A stretch of 64,000 bases of DNA from Zoogloea sp041914405 (GCF_041914405.1 NZ_JAYSDK010000027.1:13910-77909), one strand, 5' to 3'. Counted from the stretch's first letter, positions 24,568 through 35,949 are shown. Notes: a model not told the origin generated them from the letters alone. Translations and numbers: made by a program.

Positions 24568-26196
24568 ATGCGTTTATCCGGTCTGAGTATCAGGGCCAAG
24601 TTGTTTGCGAGTTTCGGGGCCGTCATCGTGTTGATGTTGGTGATTGGCGCTTCCGCCTATTGGGGGTTTTCTCAGCTTACGGGTGAGGCCGTCGCCATCC
24701 AGACGGACGTGTATCCGAAGGCGGTTTTTGCCAATAACCTCACCAAGCGGGCCATCGAGGCGGAGGGGCTGGCGCTGGCCGGGGCCGTGGAGCAGGATCC
24801 GCAGGAGCTCGAGAGGATCGTTGGCAAGCTGAAAGGCATGGCGACAGCCAATGCCGCAGATCTGGACCGGCTTGAGAAACTGGTTGCCTCCGAAAGCGGA
24901 CGGCGCATGTTTCAGGCGATCAAGGATGCGCGGGTGCCGATCGGTGCGATGTATCCGCGTCTGTTCGAGCTATTGGCAGCCCGCGACAGTGCGGCGACGC
25001 TGAGTTTCATCAAATCGGACTACAGCCCGGCCATCATCGGTTTTCGGAAGGCGGTGGATGCACTGTCCACGCACCAGGAGGAAAAGATGGCGGCGGCGGT
25101 TGAGTCGATCCAGCAGAGCGCCGGTTCCATTCGCACCGAGGTGGTCGTGGTGGCCTTGATCGCGGTGGTCATTGGCGTTGTCCTGGCGTTGGTGCTGTCC
25201 GGCAGTTTCGCCCGGCGCATTCTGGATGCACGGTCGCTGGCTGAACAGGTCGCCAGCGGCAATCTGCGGAACGACGGCCTGCAGCCTGGGGCCGAGGATG
25301 AGCTCGGGCAGCTGATGGCGGCTTTGATCCGCATGCGTTCTGACCTCGCCGGGATCATCGGGCTGGTGGTCAAGGAGGCGGGCGTGCTGTCCCGGATTGC
25401 GGGGGATGTGTCGTCTGCGGCAGGGCAGGTTTCGGCCAGCGTCCAGGCCCAGGCAAGTTCCACTTCGACGGCCGCTGCGGCGGTGGAGCAATTGACCGTG
25501 AGCATCGAGCACGTGGCCGCCAACGCCCATGGCGCGTCGCAGAAGGCCGGGGAGGCGGGACGGATTTCCGATACCGGTGGGCAGCAGGTGGCCGCGGCCA
25601 CGCAGAGCATCCAGGAAGTGGCCACCGACGTAGGGGACGCTGCCAATGGCATCCACGCCCTGTCCGAGCAGATCAAGGGGATTGGCAGCATCGCGACGGT
25701 CATCAAGGAGGTAGCGGAGCAGACCAATCTGCTGGCGCTCAATGCCGCTATCGAGGCCGCGCGGGCGGGCGAGCAGGGGCGTGGTTTTGCAGTGGTGGCC
25801 GACGAGGTTCGCAAGCTGGCGGAACGAACCTCCCTGTCGGTACAGGATATCTCCAGCATCATTGCTGCTGTCGAGCAGAGTTCGGCGGCGGCGGCGGGCA
25901 GCATGAAGGACGCCAGCAGGGACGTGTTCCGTGTTGCAGAAACCGCTGCCGGGGCGCGTCTGTCCATGGATGAAATTTGTGGGATGTCGGGCGACGTCAA
26001 GCTGGCGATGGACGAGATCGCCGACGCCTTGGTTGAGCAGCGTTCGGCGGCGACCCATTTGTCGAAGAACGTCGAAGGCATTGCCCAGATGTCCGATGAG
26101 AACTCCGCCGCCGTGGTGGCCGTGGCCAACGCAGCCCAGCAAATGGAGGGGTCCGCGCGGATGCTGAGCAGCAGCGTGGCCCGTTTCAGCTTGTAA
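24568..26196 (+). CDS. Methyl-accepting chemotaxis protein
   Basis: A 542-aa transmembrane chemoreceptor. TM1 is about residues 11-30, a four-helix-bundle periplasmic sensor spans about 31-190, TM2 is about 191-212, and a HAMP linker follows. The cytoplasmic signalling domain has the hairpin-tip motif EVAEQTNLLALNAAIEAARAGEQGRGFAVVADEVRKLAERT split here as EQTNLLALNAAIEAARAGEQ and its continuation. No CheR-tethering pentapeptide is visible at the C-terminus. The ligand is unknown. The gene stands alone between AttH and a ferric-reductase-like gene, with GGGAG upstream of the start. Confidence 0.94.
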   Translation: MRLSGLSIRAKLFASFGAVIVLMLVIGASAYWGFSQLTGEAVAIQTDVYPKAVFANNLTKRAIEAEGLALAGAVEQDPQELERIVGKLKGMATANAADLDRLEKLVASESGRRMFQAIKDARVPIGAMYPRLFELLAARDSAATLSFIKSDYSPAIIGFRKAVDALSTHQEEKMAAAVESIQQSAGSIRTEVVVVALIAVVIGVVLALVLSGSFARRILDARSLAEQVASGNLRNDGLQPGAEDELGQLMAALIRMRSDLAGIIGLVVKEAGVLSRIAGDVSSAAGQVSASVQAQASSTSTAAAAVEQLTVSIEHVAANAHGASQKAGEAGRISDTGGQQVAAATQSIQEVATDVGDAANGIHALSEQIKGIGSIATVIKEVAEQTNLLALNAAIEAARAGEQGRGFAVVADEVRKLAERTSLSVQDISSIIAAVEQSSAAAAGSMKDASRDVFRVAETAAGARLSMDEICGMSGDVKLAMDEIADALVEQRSAATHLSKNVEGIAQMSDENSAAVVAVANAAQQMEGSARMLSSSVARFSL

Positions 26197-26262
26197 GGCG
26201 CGTGTGTCCAGGGCTGCTTGGCAAGCTGAGGTCAGGCCATCGTGAATCCGGAACGCTAGAAC

Positions 26263-27597
26263 ATGAAACGCATCAAACTCGTCTTGTGGGTGTCCTTGCT
26301 GGCGCTCGCCGGGCTGTGGCTGCTGGCCGACACGCTGGTGCCCGAGCCTTTCACTTATTTTTCCTTCCGGACGGTCTTCGTCCAGTTGAGCGGGGTGATC
26401 GCCATCGGGGCGATGAGCGTCGGCATGCTGCTGGCGGTGCGGCCGAAGTGGCTGGAGCCGCATCTCGACGGGCTCGACAAGATGTACCGCCTGCACAAGT
26501 GGCTGGGCATCACGGCGTTGGTGGCCGGTGTGCTGCACTGGTGGTGGGCGAAGGGCACCAAGTGGATGGTCGGCTGGGGCTGGCTGGTAAAGCCACCGCG
26601 CAAACCGCCGTCCGGCGAGAGCCTGGGGCTGGTCGAAGGTTGGCTCCGTACACAGCGCGGAACGGCGGAATCCCTCGGCGAGTGGGCGTTTTACGCTGCG
26701 GTCGTGCTGATTGCGCTGGCCCTCGTCAAACGCTTTCCCTATCACCTGTTTACCAAGACCCACAAATGGCTGGCGGCGCTGTTCCTGGTGCTGGCCTATC
26801 ACTCACTGGTGCTGATCAAGTTCGCCTACTGGACGCAGCCGCTGGGCTGGGTGATGGCTGTGTTGATCCTTGCCGGTGTGCTGGCCGCACTGCTGTCCCT
26901 GACCGGGCGGATCGGCGCCCGGCGGCGGGCTGGCGGGCAGATCGAGTCGTTGACCTACTACCCGGAACTGCGCGTGCTGGAAACGGCGATCCGGCTCGAC
27001 GAGGGCTGGTCCGGGCACGCGGCGGGGCAGTTCGCCTTCGTGACCTCCAACCCGAAGGAAGGCGCCCACCCTTACACCATCGCGTCGGCCTGGGATGCCA
27101 CCGAGCGCCGGATCGTCTTCATCACCAAGGCCCTCGGCGACCACACCGGCCGCCTGCGCGACAGCTTGCGCGTGGGCATGCCGGTGCGTGTCGAAGGCCC
27201 CTACGGCTGTTTTGATTTCGAGGACCGCAAGTCCCGCCAGATCTGGATCGGGGCGGGCATCGGCATCACGCCTTTCGTCGCGCGGATGAAACAGCTCGCT
27301 CGCACCGCGGGCACGCAGAGCATCGACCTGTTCCATCCGACCGCGGATTTCGAGCAGGCTGCCATCGACAAGCTGGTGGCCGATGCAGCGGCGGCTGGTG
27401 TGCGCCTGCACCTGCTGGTCGGGAAGCGCGACGGCCGGCTGGACGGTGACCGCATCCGCGCGGCGGTGCCGGAGTGGGCGGATGCCAGTGTCTGGTTCTG
27501 CGGCCCGCCGGCATTTGGGCAGGCGCTGCGGGAGGACTTCGTCGCCCACGGCCTGGCCGACGCAGATTTCCACCAGGAGCTGTTCCAGATGCGCTAG
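26263..27597 (+). CDS. Ferric reductase-like transmembrane flavoprotein
   Basis: A 444-aa protein of the predicted ferric reductase/NADPH-oxidase-like group. About six N-terminal helices carry paired His residues likely to bind haem (HKWLGITALVAGVLHWWW and KTHKWLAALFLVLAYH). From about residue 220 it has a ferredoxin-reductase module: an FAD contact in HPYTIASAW, then the NAD(P)-binding GAGIGITPFVARM and a final CGPPAFG motif ending ELFQMR. It would move electrons from cytoplasmic NAD(P)H across the inner membrane to an acceptor. The start ATG follows a 66-bp gap after the chemoreceptor. Its stop overlaps that of a convergent LysR gene (shared CTAG). The substrate is unproven. Confidence 0.87.
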   Translation: MKRIKLVLWVSLLALAGLWLLADTLVPEPFTYFSFRTVFVQLSGVIAIGAMSVGMLLAVRPKWLEPHLDGLDKMYRLHKWLGITALVAGVLHWWWAKGTKWMVGWGWLVKPPRKPPSGESLGLVEGWLRTQRGTAESLGEWAFYAAVVLIALALVKRFPYHLFTKTHKWLAALFLVLAYHSLVLIKFAYWTQPLGWVMAVLILAGVLAALLSLTGRIGARRRAGGQIESLTYYPELRVLETAIRLDEGWSGHAAGQFAFVTSNPKEGAHPYTIASAWDATERRIVFITKALGDHTGRLRDSLRVGMPVRVEGPYGCFDFEDRKSRQIWIGAGIGITPFVARMKQLARTAGTQSIDLFHPTADFEQAAIDKLVADAAAAGVRLHLLVGKRDGRLDGDRIRAAVPEWADASVWFCGPPAFGQALREDFVAHGLADADFHQELFQMR

Positions 27598-28496
27598 CCG
27601 CGAGCGTAGCGCTCCAGCCCGTCGGCGAGGAAATCGAAGACCCGGCGGATGCGTGGTTCGTTGCGCAGGTCTTCGTGCATCGCCAGCCACATTTCCAGCT
27701 CGAAGCGCACCTGGCCCGGCAGTACCGGCAGCAGCGCCGGGTGGCGCGCCGCGATGCCGCTCTGGCAGGCACCGATACCAAGGCCGGCGAGGAGGGCGGC
27801 GTGCTGGGCGTGCTCGCTGTCGCAACGGAAGGCAAAGCCCTCGGGCGTCAGTGGCAGGCCGCTTTGCTGCAAGGCGCGCAGCGCACCGGCGTCCCGGTCG
27901 AAGCCAATCAGTGCGTGGCCGTCCAACTCGTCGATCACTGACGGCAGGCCGCGCCGTTCCGCGTAGCGCCGGTGGGCGTACAGACCGATGACCAGCGTAC
28001 CGATGCGGCGCGCGACGAGGGCCTCCTGGCTCGGGCGAACCATGCGCACCGCGATGTCGGCCTCCCGCTGCAGCAGGTCTTCGTTGCGCTTGGTGAGGGC
28101 CAGTTCGATGCGGATCGCCGGGTGAGCGGCCTGTAGCTCGGCGAGGATCGGTGGCAGTACCTCGCCGCCGATGGTTTCGCTGGCGGTGAGGCGTACGGTA
28201 CCGGCAATCTCGTCCTGGCCTGCGGAGGCGGCCCGCCGCAGCGCGCCGGCCTGTGCCGCCATCGCCTCGGCCGGTGCGGCCAGGCGCCGCGCGGTATCCG
28301 TGGCCTGCAGGCCAGTCGGCGTGCGGATGAACAGGGTGCAGCCGAGGGCAGCCTCCAGGGCTTCCAGGCGGCGCCCGATGGTGGGCTGCGTGGTGCCGAG
28401 GGCACGTGCGGCGCCGGACAGGCTGCCTTCCCGCAAGACGTGCAGGAAGCTGCGGTAGAGATCCCAGTCGGGTTCGTCGGGCGATGTTGAGCTCAT
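27594..28496 (-). CDS. LysR-family transcriptional regulator
   Basis: A 300-aa LysR regulator. The N-terminal winged helix has the usual LSGAARALGTTQPTIGRRLEALE (about residues 26-48), and the rest is a periplasmic-binding-like effector domain. It is divergent from the exported alpha/beta hydrolase at 28594, its most likely target. Its own start codon lies within one arm of a 10-bp inverted repeat, suggesting autoregulation. The effector is unknown. Confidence 0.92.
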   Translation of the reverse strand: MSSTSPDEPDWDLYRSFLHVLREGSLSGAARALGTTQPTIGRRLEALEAALGCTLFIRTPTGLQATDTARRLAAPAEAMAAQAGALRRAASAGQDEIAGTVRLTASETIGGEVLPPILAELQAAHPAIRIELALTKRNEDLLQREADIAVRMVRPSQEALVARRIGTLVIGLYAHRRYAERRGLPSVIDELDGHALIGFDRDAGALRALQQSGLPLTPEGFAFRCDSEHAQHAALLAGLGIGACQSGIAARHPALLPVLPGQVRFELEMWLAMHEDLRNEPRIRRVFDFLADGLERYARG

Positions 28497-28540
28497 ACGA
28501 AAATGTATAGCTGATCAAGAATTTTTGGCAATTTTCGTAT
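28495..28540. promoter_or_regulatory. Inverted repeat between LysR gene and hydrolase (operator candidate)
   Basis: Perfect arms ATACGAAAAT (28495-28504) and ATTTTCGTAT (28531-28540) are separated by 26 bp. The left arm overlaps the LysR start codon. Farther toward the hydrolase, GACGTCA occurs twice, at 28561-28567 and 28582-28588, exactly 21 bp apart. A TTGGCA (-35-like) is at 28525-28530, but no good -10 follows. Confidence 0.5.
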
Positions 28541-28593
28541 GGGGTGCAAATCCCTACAGTGACGTCATTCCCATTGCATTGGACGTCACGACG

Positions 28594-29475
28594 ATGAAAT
28601 TCCTTTCCTCCTTGCTGTTGCTGGCCGGCTTTCTGGCTACCCCGGTTGCTGCCGAACAGCCTGCGCCGAACCCCGAAACCCGTTTCCTGGAGCGGGATGG
28701 CGGTCGTCTGGCCTACGACGACAGCGGTGGCGATGGCCCGCTGCTGATCGCACTGCCCGGCATGGGCGACCTGCGCGCCCAGTACCGTTTCCTGCGCCCG
28801 CTGCTCGTGGCTGCCGGTTACCGGGTCGTCAGCCTGGACGTGCGTGGGCAGGGCGAGTCGAGCGTGGTGTGGGCGGACTACTCGGCCCACGCGCTTGGCG
28901 GCGATGTGCTGGCGCTGATGGATCATCTTGGTGCGCCGTCGGCTGTGGTGCTCGGCAACTCCTTCGCCGCGGGCGCCGCCCTGTGGGCAGCCCATGATGC
29001 GCCGGAGCGGGTGCGCGGCACGGTGTTGCTGGGCCCGGTTCTGCGCGATCTGCCGGCCTCGCCGTGGATGAGGGCAGCCTTGTGGCTGGGCTTTGCCGGC
29101 CCGTGGCGGACGGCTTTCTGGCTGAAATATTGGGACAGCCTGTTTCCGCTGGCTCCGCCGCACGACCACGCGGAGCAGCGCGAGCGCCTGGCCCGCAGCC
29201 TGCGCGAGCCGGGGCGTATGCAGGCGCTGGAGACAATGATTGGCTTGTCGAAGGCTGATACGGACGCGATCCTCGATCAGGTCCGCGTGCCCAGCCTGGT
29301 GGTGATGGGCTCCGACGATCCGGATTTCGCCGACCCGGCCGACGAAGCCCGTCTTATTACGGCCTTGCTGCGCGGCGAGAGCCTGCTGCTGGAGGGCTCC
29401 GGCCACTATCCCCACGTGGAAGCGCCGGAGCGGGTAGCCGCGCGGATCGTGGCTTTTCTCGACGGCTTGCGTTGA
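28594..29475 (+). CDS. Exported alpha/beta-fold hydrolase
   Basis: A 293-aa alpha/beta hydrolase with a signal peptide (residues 1-20, ending TPVAAEQ). The nucleophile elbow GNSFAAG places Ser123, the acid is likely Asp241 or Asp242 in GSDDPDF, and the catalytic His271 is in GSGHYPHVEAPE. DVRGQGESS matches esterase/lipase-type enzymes. The substrate cannot be told. The longer reading from 28525 adds unlikely residues; the ATG at 28594 gives the clear signal peptide. It is divergent from a LysR gene that probably controls it. Confidence 0.88.
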   Translation: MKFLSSLLLLAGFLATPVAAEQPAPNPETRFLERDGGRLAYDDSGGDGPLLIALPGMGDLRAQYRFLRPLLVAAGYRVVSLDVRGQGESSVVWADYSAHALGGDVLALMDHLGAPSAVVLGNSFAAGAALWAAHDAPERVRGTVLLGPVLRDLPASPWMRAALWLGFAGPWRTAFWLKYWDSLFPLAPPHDHAEQRERLARSLREPGRMQALETMIGLSKADTDAILDQVRVPSLVVMGSDDPDFADPADEARLITALLRGESLLLEGSGHYPHVEAPERVAARIVAFLDGLR

Positions 29476-29482
29476 GCCCGGC

Positions 29483-29496
29483 TTGATATAGATCAG
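29483..29496 (+). promoter_or_regulatory. FNR/Anr-like box upstream of clpB
   Basis: TTGAT-ATAG-ATCAG matches the FNR/Anr consensus TTGAT-N4-ATCAA at 9 of 10 positions. It lies 18 bp upstream of the sigma-32 -35 element of clpB, where an activator might act. One short match can arise by chance. Confidence 0.35.
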
Positions 29497-29514
29497 TGGG
29501 GCGTGTTGGGCGGC

Positions 29515-29542
29515 CTTGAAGTTCGCCGGTATCGCCCCATTT
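29515..29542 (+). promoter_or_regulatory. Sigma-32 (heat-shock) promoter of clpB
   Basis: CTTGAA (29515-29520), a 14-bp spacer, and CCCCATTT (29535-29542) match the RpoH consensus very well. It ends 28 bp before the clpB start, so clpB is under heat-shock control. Confidence 0.9.
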
Positions 29543-29570
29543 AGGCCTCAGACCAAGATCCGGAGGCCTT

Positions 29571-32150
<2,580 letters not shown>

Positions 32151-32179
32151 TCGATCATCGGATCGGTCGCTTAAGCATA

Positions 32180-32211
32180 CGGAGCCGGTTTCCTTCGGGA
32201 GGCCGGCTCCG
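32180..32211 (+). terminator. Hairpin terminator candidate after clpB
   Basis: Arms CGGAGCCGG / CCGGCTCCG (32180-32188, 32203-32211) enclose a 14-nt region that itself can pair around TTCGGG. A short GCGTTTTG run follows. It lies 29 bp after the clpB stop. Confidence 0.7.
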
Positions 32212-32570
32212 GCGTTTTGGGGATCGTCCATACCTCCTTCGTGGTGGCCCAAAGCGCGTCCGCAGGCGGTAATATCGTTTGCACGGAATGGGAGAGTGGT
32301 TTCCTGTCCGCGCCGGTTGACTCGCTCTGTAGCAGGCCTTGGCGCCTGTCTGCGGAGCAGGTGTTCAGATGCAGTACATGGTGCGCCGCGGCAATCCTCG
32401 GTGTGTCGGCTGCCATCGGCGGGGGCGTCTCCCGGCGCATGCCGCAAGGGCTGGCCCGCGCCGGGAAAACACGCTGCTGGCATGTCCCTTGCCAGCGTTT
32501 CTCCACTTTGCTTCCGTCCCCGGGGCTGGCGCGTGTGTCGCGCCCGTCCCTACTATTGAGTGAGGTGGGT
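32212..32570. other. Gene-free stretch between clpB and the next gene
   Basis: About 360 bp with no gene I can support. An open frame continuous with the following gene begins at 32217, but its translation is Cys/Ser/Arg-rich and lacks domains or a ribosome site. A TAATAT at 32270-32275 and a TTGACT at 32317-32322 are seen, but neither has a partner at correct spacing. It may be a long leader for the gene at 32571. Confidence 0.6.
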
Positions 32571-33326
32571 ATGGCAGATGCACTGATGTTGTGGCGCCAG
32601 CTGCTGCAGGTCCAGGAGCCCTGGACGGTTCTTGACTGCCGCGCCGACGAGTTCAACCGCTGCATGGATGTCTATATCGGCGTCGAGGCGCCGCGCAGCT
32701 GGTTCGGCTTCGGCCGCGGCAAGCCCGTGGAGAGCGGTCCCGAGGTGATGTGGCGGCACATCGGCTTTGGTGGCTGGAAGGTCCAGGTGCGGGTGCGTCC
32801 GCCGCTGGGCAGCGAGTTGCCGCGCCAGCAATGGGCGGGGGAGGCAGGCATGCCCTTCACGCGGGCGCTGGATCGCCAGATCCTGTCCCTGCTCAACGAA
32901 GGTGTCGGCATGGCCGGCGTGTGTACGCTGCTCGAGGTGCCGATGGGCGAGTTGTGGCGCTACCGCTACGCCCTCGACAAGGGGCAGCACAGTGTTGGCG
33001 AAACGACCTCGGCGCCGGACTCGGCGGCCGCGCGGCCGCTCAGTGCGGTGCTCGCCTATTTCGAGGACGGCGTGAAGCCGCTGCCCGGTAGCCAGGTGCC
33101 CAGCCTGTCCGACCCGGTGTGGCTGCGCCTGGTGGATGGCACACTCAACATCGACGTGCGCGTGCTGAGCCTCCAGTTGCTGCTGTCGCGCATCCGCTCT
33201 CAGGTGGCGGTGATCGCCGACGAGGAGGTGCGCATGATGAAGCTGCGCGATCTGCACCGCTACTTCGTCAAGAACGAGCGCATGCTGTCCCACGAACTGC
33301 AGCAACTCAGCAAAGAAGCGGCCTGA
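32571..33326 (+). CDS. Conserved hypothetical protein
   Basis: I do not recognise this 251-aa protein. The chosen ATG has GAGGTG 6 nt upstream. No signal peptide or membrane segment is seen. Around residues 62-80 it has WRHIGFGGWKVQVRVRP, a pattern vaguely like the N-terminal region of ISL3-type transposases. After it comes a helix-rich segment with a possible helix-turn-helix (ILSLLNEGVGMAGVCTLLEV, about 104-123), which could bind DNA. No transposase catalytic residues or terminal repeats are present. The C-terminus (about 200-251) is helical and charged. It precedes another unnamed gene by 35 bp, so the two may be co-transcribed. Confidence 0.65.
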   Translation: MADALMLWRQLLQVQEPWTVLDCRADEFNRCMDVYIGVEAPRSWFGFGRGKPVESGPEVMWRHIGFGGWKVQVRVRPPLGSELPRQQWAGEAGMPFTRALDRQILSLLNEGVGMAGVCTLLEVPMGELWRYRYALDKGQHSVGETTSAPDSAAARPLSAVLAYFEDGVKPLPGSQVPSLSDPVWLRLVDGTLNIDVRVLSLQLLLSRIRSQVAVIADEEVRMMKLRDLHRYFVKNERMLSHELQQLSKEAA

Positions 33327-33361
33327 GCCGTCGCGCTGTCCTACCGAGGGAGAACCGAATA

Positions 33362-34345
33362 ATGAATGCCCCTGCGAACCGTTTGATGACGGTGGATGAG
33401 GCGGCCGCGCTGATTGCGTCCGGCGGCTTCCTGATGATCTCCGGCGATGAGGCCGTGTTGCGGCGCCTGCCGGCCGGCAACTGGATCGGCGGCACGATTC
33501 CCTATTTCATGGGTGATGAGGGTGGCCTGGTGACGTCCGAGAAGGTGTTCGTCACCGAGATCCCGGCGACGGCGGGTGCGCCGACGATCCGCTTCTACGA
33601 CATCACCAACCTCGAACACGTCTGCGAGGACGGCCCGGCCAACGGCTTCACGCTGATCATCATCCCGGCCTTCTCGGCGATCCATTCCCTTTACGCCCGC
33701 AAGGCGCCGGGCTTTCCGGACATGTTCATCAAGCCCATCGTCGGCTGGATTGCCGGCAGCCACCTGGCTGACTTCGGCCGTGTCGCGCCGCTGGTCGTTG
33801 ATGGGACGACGCTCAGTTTCGACGGCGAACGGGCGGTAGTGATGCACGTGCCGTTGCCGGACAGCGAGTACGCCCGCATCGAGATCTTCAACCGCATGGA
33901 GCAGGGCGATGGGGACAGCCTGCGTTTCCCCGAAACCGGTTTCTCGGCCACCCGTTGCCTGGTGAATGGCGTGGAGACGGATTTCGCCAGCTACCTGGCG
34001 ACCCGCCACGCGGACATCCGCCTGCCGCTGGTGGCGGACTACGGTGGTGCGTCGGTGAACGTGTCGATCAAGGCGGTGGATGCGCAGGCTGGGCGTGTCG
34101 ATTTCTACGCACCGGTGTTCGACGACGTGGAGTACCGTTTCGCGGCGCCGGCCGATTTCGGGGTGGCGACCGGCGCAGAGCCGGATCACCCGCCGCTGTG
34201 GTCGTGCAATTGCATCCTCAACTACCTGTATTGCGGGCTGGAAGGCCGGCGCTCGGGCTCCCTCGTCGGGCCGATGACCTTCGGCGAGATCGCCTACCTG
34301 CTGCTCAACCAGACCCAGGTCTACCTCAGCATCGACCAGGCCTGA
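33362..34345 (+). CDS. Conserved protein of unknown function (possibly DUF6976)
   Basis: A 327-aa soluble protein without signal peptide. It begins NRLMTVDEAAALIASGGFLMISGDEAVLRRLPAGNWIGG, and the C-terminal part holds WSCNCILNYLYCGLEGRRSG, whose CNC...C cluster (about residues 284-294) could bind a metal. I recall similar proteins annotated as DUF6976, but I cannot confirm this. The nearby C-terminus resembles the end of FIST-like sensory proteins (PMTFGEIAYLLLNQTQVYLSI), which may be a distant link. The ATG at 33362 is preceded by GAGGGAGAA; a longer reading from 33119 lies inside the previous gene. It is followed by an aldehyde dehydrogenase after 85 bp. Confidence 0.7.
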   Translation: MNAPANRLMTVDEAAALIASGGFLMISGDEAVLRRLPAGNWIGGTIPYFMGDEGGLVTSEKVFVTEIPATAGAPTIRFYDITNLEHVCEDGPANGFTLIIIPAFSAIHSLYARKAPGFPDMFIKPIVGWIAGSHLADFGRVAPLVVDGTTLSFDGERAVVMHVPLPDSEYARIEIFNRMEQGDGDSLRFPETGFSATRCLVNGVETDFASYLATRHADIRLPLVADYGGASVNVSIKAVDAQAGRVDFYAPVFDDVEYRFAAPADFGVATGAEPDHPPLWSCNCILNYLYCGLEGRRSGSLVGPMTFGEIAYLLLNQTQVYLSIDQA

Positions 34346-34430
34346 GCCTGGCCGGGGGCGGTGTCTTCCCGGCCCGCCCCCCTTTCCTGTACTTTCCGTC
34401 CTCAATACCGATAAGGAGGAGGACGGAGGC

Positions 34431-35873
34431 ATGCGCAATCATCATCAGTTCTACATCGGCGGACGTTGGGTCGAAGCCCTGGGCACGGCCCGCCTGGACG
34501 TGATCAACCCCGCTACCGAAGCGGTCGCGGGCAGTGTCGCGATCGGCTCCATCGCCGATGCGGAGGCTGCCGTGGCGGCTGCGCGGGCGGCATTTCCGGC
34601 GTTCGCGGCGACGTCCCGCGAGGAACGCCTGGAGCTACTGGCACGCATCTGCGCTGCCTACAAGAAGCGCTACGATGACATGGCCCGCGCCATCAGCGAG
34701 GAGATGGGCGCGCCGCTGAAGGCCCTGGCCGGCAGCGCTCAGGCGGGCTCCGGCCTGGCCCATTTCAAGACCGCGCTGGCGGTGCTGAAGGATTTTCCCT
34801 TCGAGAAGGCCCAGGGCACGACGCGCATCCTGCGCGAGCCGATCGGTGTCTGCGCGCTGATCACCCCGTGGAACTGGCCGGCCAACCAGATGGCCTGCAA
34901 GATCGCGCCGGCGTTGGCAGCGGGCTGCACGATGGTGCTCAAGCCGTCCGAGCTGGCACCGTTCTCGGCCATCGTGATGGCCGAGATCCTGCACGAGGCC
35001 GGCGTGCCGGCGGGCGTCTTTAACTTGGTGAATGGCGACGGGGCGGGGGTCGGTAACGCGCTGACGACCCATCCCGAGGTGGACATGGTCTCCTTCACCG
35101 GCTCGACGCGGGCCGGCAAGCAGGTGATGAAGGGCGCTGCTGACACGGTGAAGAAGGTGGCCCTCGAACTCGGCGGCAAGTCCGCCAACATCCTGCTCGA
35201 CGACGTGGACTTCCAGAAGAGCGTGCGCCACGGCGTGCTGAGCCTGATGACCAACAGCGGCCAGAACTGCAACGCGCCGTCGCGCATGCTGGTGCCGGAA
35301 AGCCGTCTCGACGAGGTCGAGGCGATCGCAGCGGAGAGCCTGGCGAGGGTGGTGGTCGGCGATCCGCTGGATGATGCGACGACGATGGGGCCGCTGGCCA
35401 ATCGCGCCCAGTTCGAACGCGTGCAGGCCTTCATCGCCCAGGGCATCGCGGAAGGCGCGAAGCGGGTGGCCGGCGGGCCTGGCCGGCCGGACGGCATGGA
35501 GTGCGGCTATTTCGTGCGCCCGACAGTGTTCAGCCGGGTGGCTCCGGGTATGGCCATCGCCCGCGAAGAGATCTTTGGCCCGGTGCTGTCCATCCTGGGC
35601 TACAAGGACGAGGCGGACGCCATCCGCATCGCAAACGACACGCCCTACGGTCTGTCGGGCTATGTGTCGTCATCCGATCTGGCGCGGGCGCGGGCTGTTG
35701 CCCGGCAGTTGCGCACCGGCAACGTGCACCTCAACGGCGCGCCGGTCGATCTTGGCGCGCCTTTCGGCGGCTACAAGCAGTCGGGCCTTGGGCGGGAGTG
35801 GGGCATCTACGGGTTGGAGGAGTTCCTCGAAGTGAAGGCGGTCATCGGCTACGGCGGCGAGGAGCCAGCCTGA
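34431..35873 (+). CDS. NAD(P)-dependent aldehyde dehydrogenase
   Basis: A 480-aa ALDH-superfamily enzyme that oxidises an aldehyde to an acid in the cytoplasm. The cofactor region holds ITPWNWPANQMACKIAPALAAG; the general base Glu246 is in LELGGKS; the nucleophile Cys280 is in SGQNCNAPSRM. The last part has EEIFGPVLSI and the oligomerisation tail SGLGREWGIYGLEEFLEVKA. It is closest to the broad-specificity ALDH group, so the substrate is uncertain. A GGAGGAGGA ribosome site precedes the start. No specific pathway partner is adjacent. Confidence 0.92.
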   Translation: MRNHHQFYIGGRWVEALGTARLDVINPATEAVAGSVAIGSIADAEAAVAAARAAFPAFAATSREERLELLARICAAYKKRYDDMARAISEEMGAPLKALAGSAQAGSGLAHFKTALAVLKDFPFEKAQGTTRILREPIGVCALITPWNWPANQMACKIAPALAAGCTMVLKPSELAPFSAIVMAEILHEAGVPAGVFNLVNGDGAGVGNALTTHPEVDMVSFTGSTRAGKQVMKGAADTVKKVALELGGKSANILLDDVDFQKSVRHGVLSLMTNSGQNCNAPSRMLVPESRLDEVEAIAAESLARVVVGDPLDDATTMGPLANRAQFERVQAFIAQGIAEGAKRVAGGPGRPDGMECGYFVRPTVFSRVAPGMAIAREEIFGPVLSILGYKDEADAIRIANDTPYGLSGYVSSSDLARARAVARQLRTGNVHLNGAPVDLGAPFGGYKQSGLGREWGIYGLEEFLEVKAVIGYGGEEPA

Positions 35874-35949
35874 GCCTTGTTGTCAGCTTCGCGTGACAGA
35901 ATGCGGGCCGGTGGCGTCTGCTGCCGCCCGTTGAGGAGTTTCCGAGCCG

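Noticed and set aside
32571..33326. ISL3-type transposase
   Set aside because: Only a short resemblance at the N-terminus is seen; the catalytic residues, normal length and terminal inverted repeats are missing.
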